Source: an uncultured bacterium
GTDB lineage: Bacteria > Cyanobacteriota > Vampirovibrionia > Gastranaerophilales > Gastranaerophilaceae
Length of the DNA stretch: 5,180 bases
Direction of reading: 5' to 3'
NCBI GenBank assembly: GCA_900549855.1
Contig: URPS01000078.1
Span: forward strand, 1-5,180
Each line of letters starts with the position of its first letter. Positions within the stretch are counted from its first letter, which is position 1. Below are positions 4,998 through 5,180 of the stretch, piece after piece. The notes below the pieces were generated by a model. The model ran no database searches. It was not told where the DNA came from and saw nothing but the letters and a program-made list of their open reading frames with translations. Position numbers and translations under genes: made by a program.

Positions 4998-5180
4998 GTG
5001 AAAAACAAAACTTTAGAAATCACGACGTTTGCCATTTTAATAGAAGCAATTATTACGTATTCTAATCAGTTTTTAGTGCAAGAAAGCTTTTGTTGGCAAA
5101 TGTTCGTTAGCTTAATATTAGGCATAATGGTAGCTGTAGCTTATAAAATTGATTTGCCATCGTACTTTAACTTAAAATCA
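4998..5180 (+). CDS. Small membrane protein, holin-like (C-terminus outside window)
   Basis: GTG 4998 follows AAAGGA (4984-4989) with an 8-base gap; the nearer ATG at 4990 hits a stop after two codons. The 61 visible residues contain two hydrophobic segments: about 7-26 (EITTFAILIEAIITYSNQF) and about 33-49 (WQMFVSLILGIMVAVAY), followed by KIDLPSYFNLKS. This compact layout resembles small phage-derived holin or membrane proteins found in Clostridia, but that is a recollection of general pattern, not a confirmed match. If it is a holin, pairing with the nearby amidase relic would fit an old prophage lysis function. The frame stays open to the window end. Confidence 0.75.
   Translation, partial: MKNKTLEITTFAILIEAIITYSNQFLVQESFCWQMFVSLILGIMVAVAYKIDLPSYFNLKS

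Overview
The window is AT-rich DNA with strong Gram-positive expression signals: two near-perfect sigma-A promoters, GGAG/AAAGGA-type ribosome binding sites, and GTG or ATG starts. It also has a Firmicutes-style Amidase_3 plus SPOR wall hydrolase and a double-glycine (Nif11-type) leader. I read it as a low-GC Clostridia-like bacterium, possibly a gut or host-associated lineage given the decaying gene. No rRNA, tRNA, CRISPR array or transposase is visible.

Left part (1-1522, minus strand): the first 507 codons of a large protein whose 3' end lies beyond the window. It starts with a 76-residue Nif11-like leader ending in a VTGG double-glycine site, followed by a hydrophobic stretch, a lysine/arginine-rich patch, an unrecognised domain, a Pro/Glu/Ser/Thr/Lys-rich linker with about three 30-residue repeats, and a second unrecognised domain. 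A consensus promoter (TTGACA, 17 bp, TATAAT) drives it. Back to back with it, a second strong promoter drives a small Sec-secreted orphan protein (1802-2236, plus strand).

Middle (about 2341-3013, plus strand): an N-acetylmuramoyl-L-alanine amidase relic. The start region is broken, the first zinc-binding histidine is replaced by tyrosine, and a one-base shift in an A run cuts off the SPOR tail, which continues in another frame. A bidirectional terminator-like hairpin (2971-2999) sits inside the relic's tail and lies between the convergent transcription units.

Right part: a two-gene minus-strand operon (4763 to 4056, then 4053 to 3019, 2-bp gap). It encodes a three-helix membrane protein and a secreted protein with a long Gly/Ala-rich hydrophobic core and a cysteine-rich tail. 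Its promoter -10 box is enclosed by a perfect dyad and adjoins a BlaI/MecI-like operator sequence. Diverging from it, a GTG-started two-helix membrane protein (4998 onward, holin-like) runs off the window.

Every intact gene encodes an exported or membrane product, so this looks like a lineage-specific secretome or surface-effector region. No function for the orphan proteins can be assigned from sequence reading alone.
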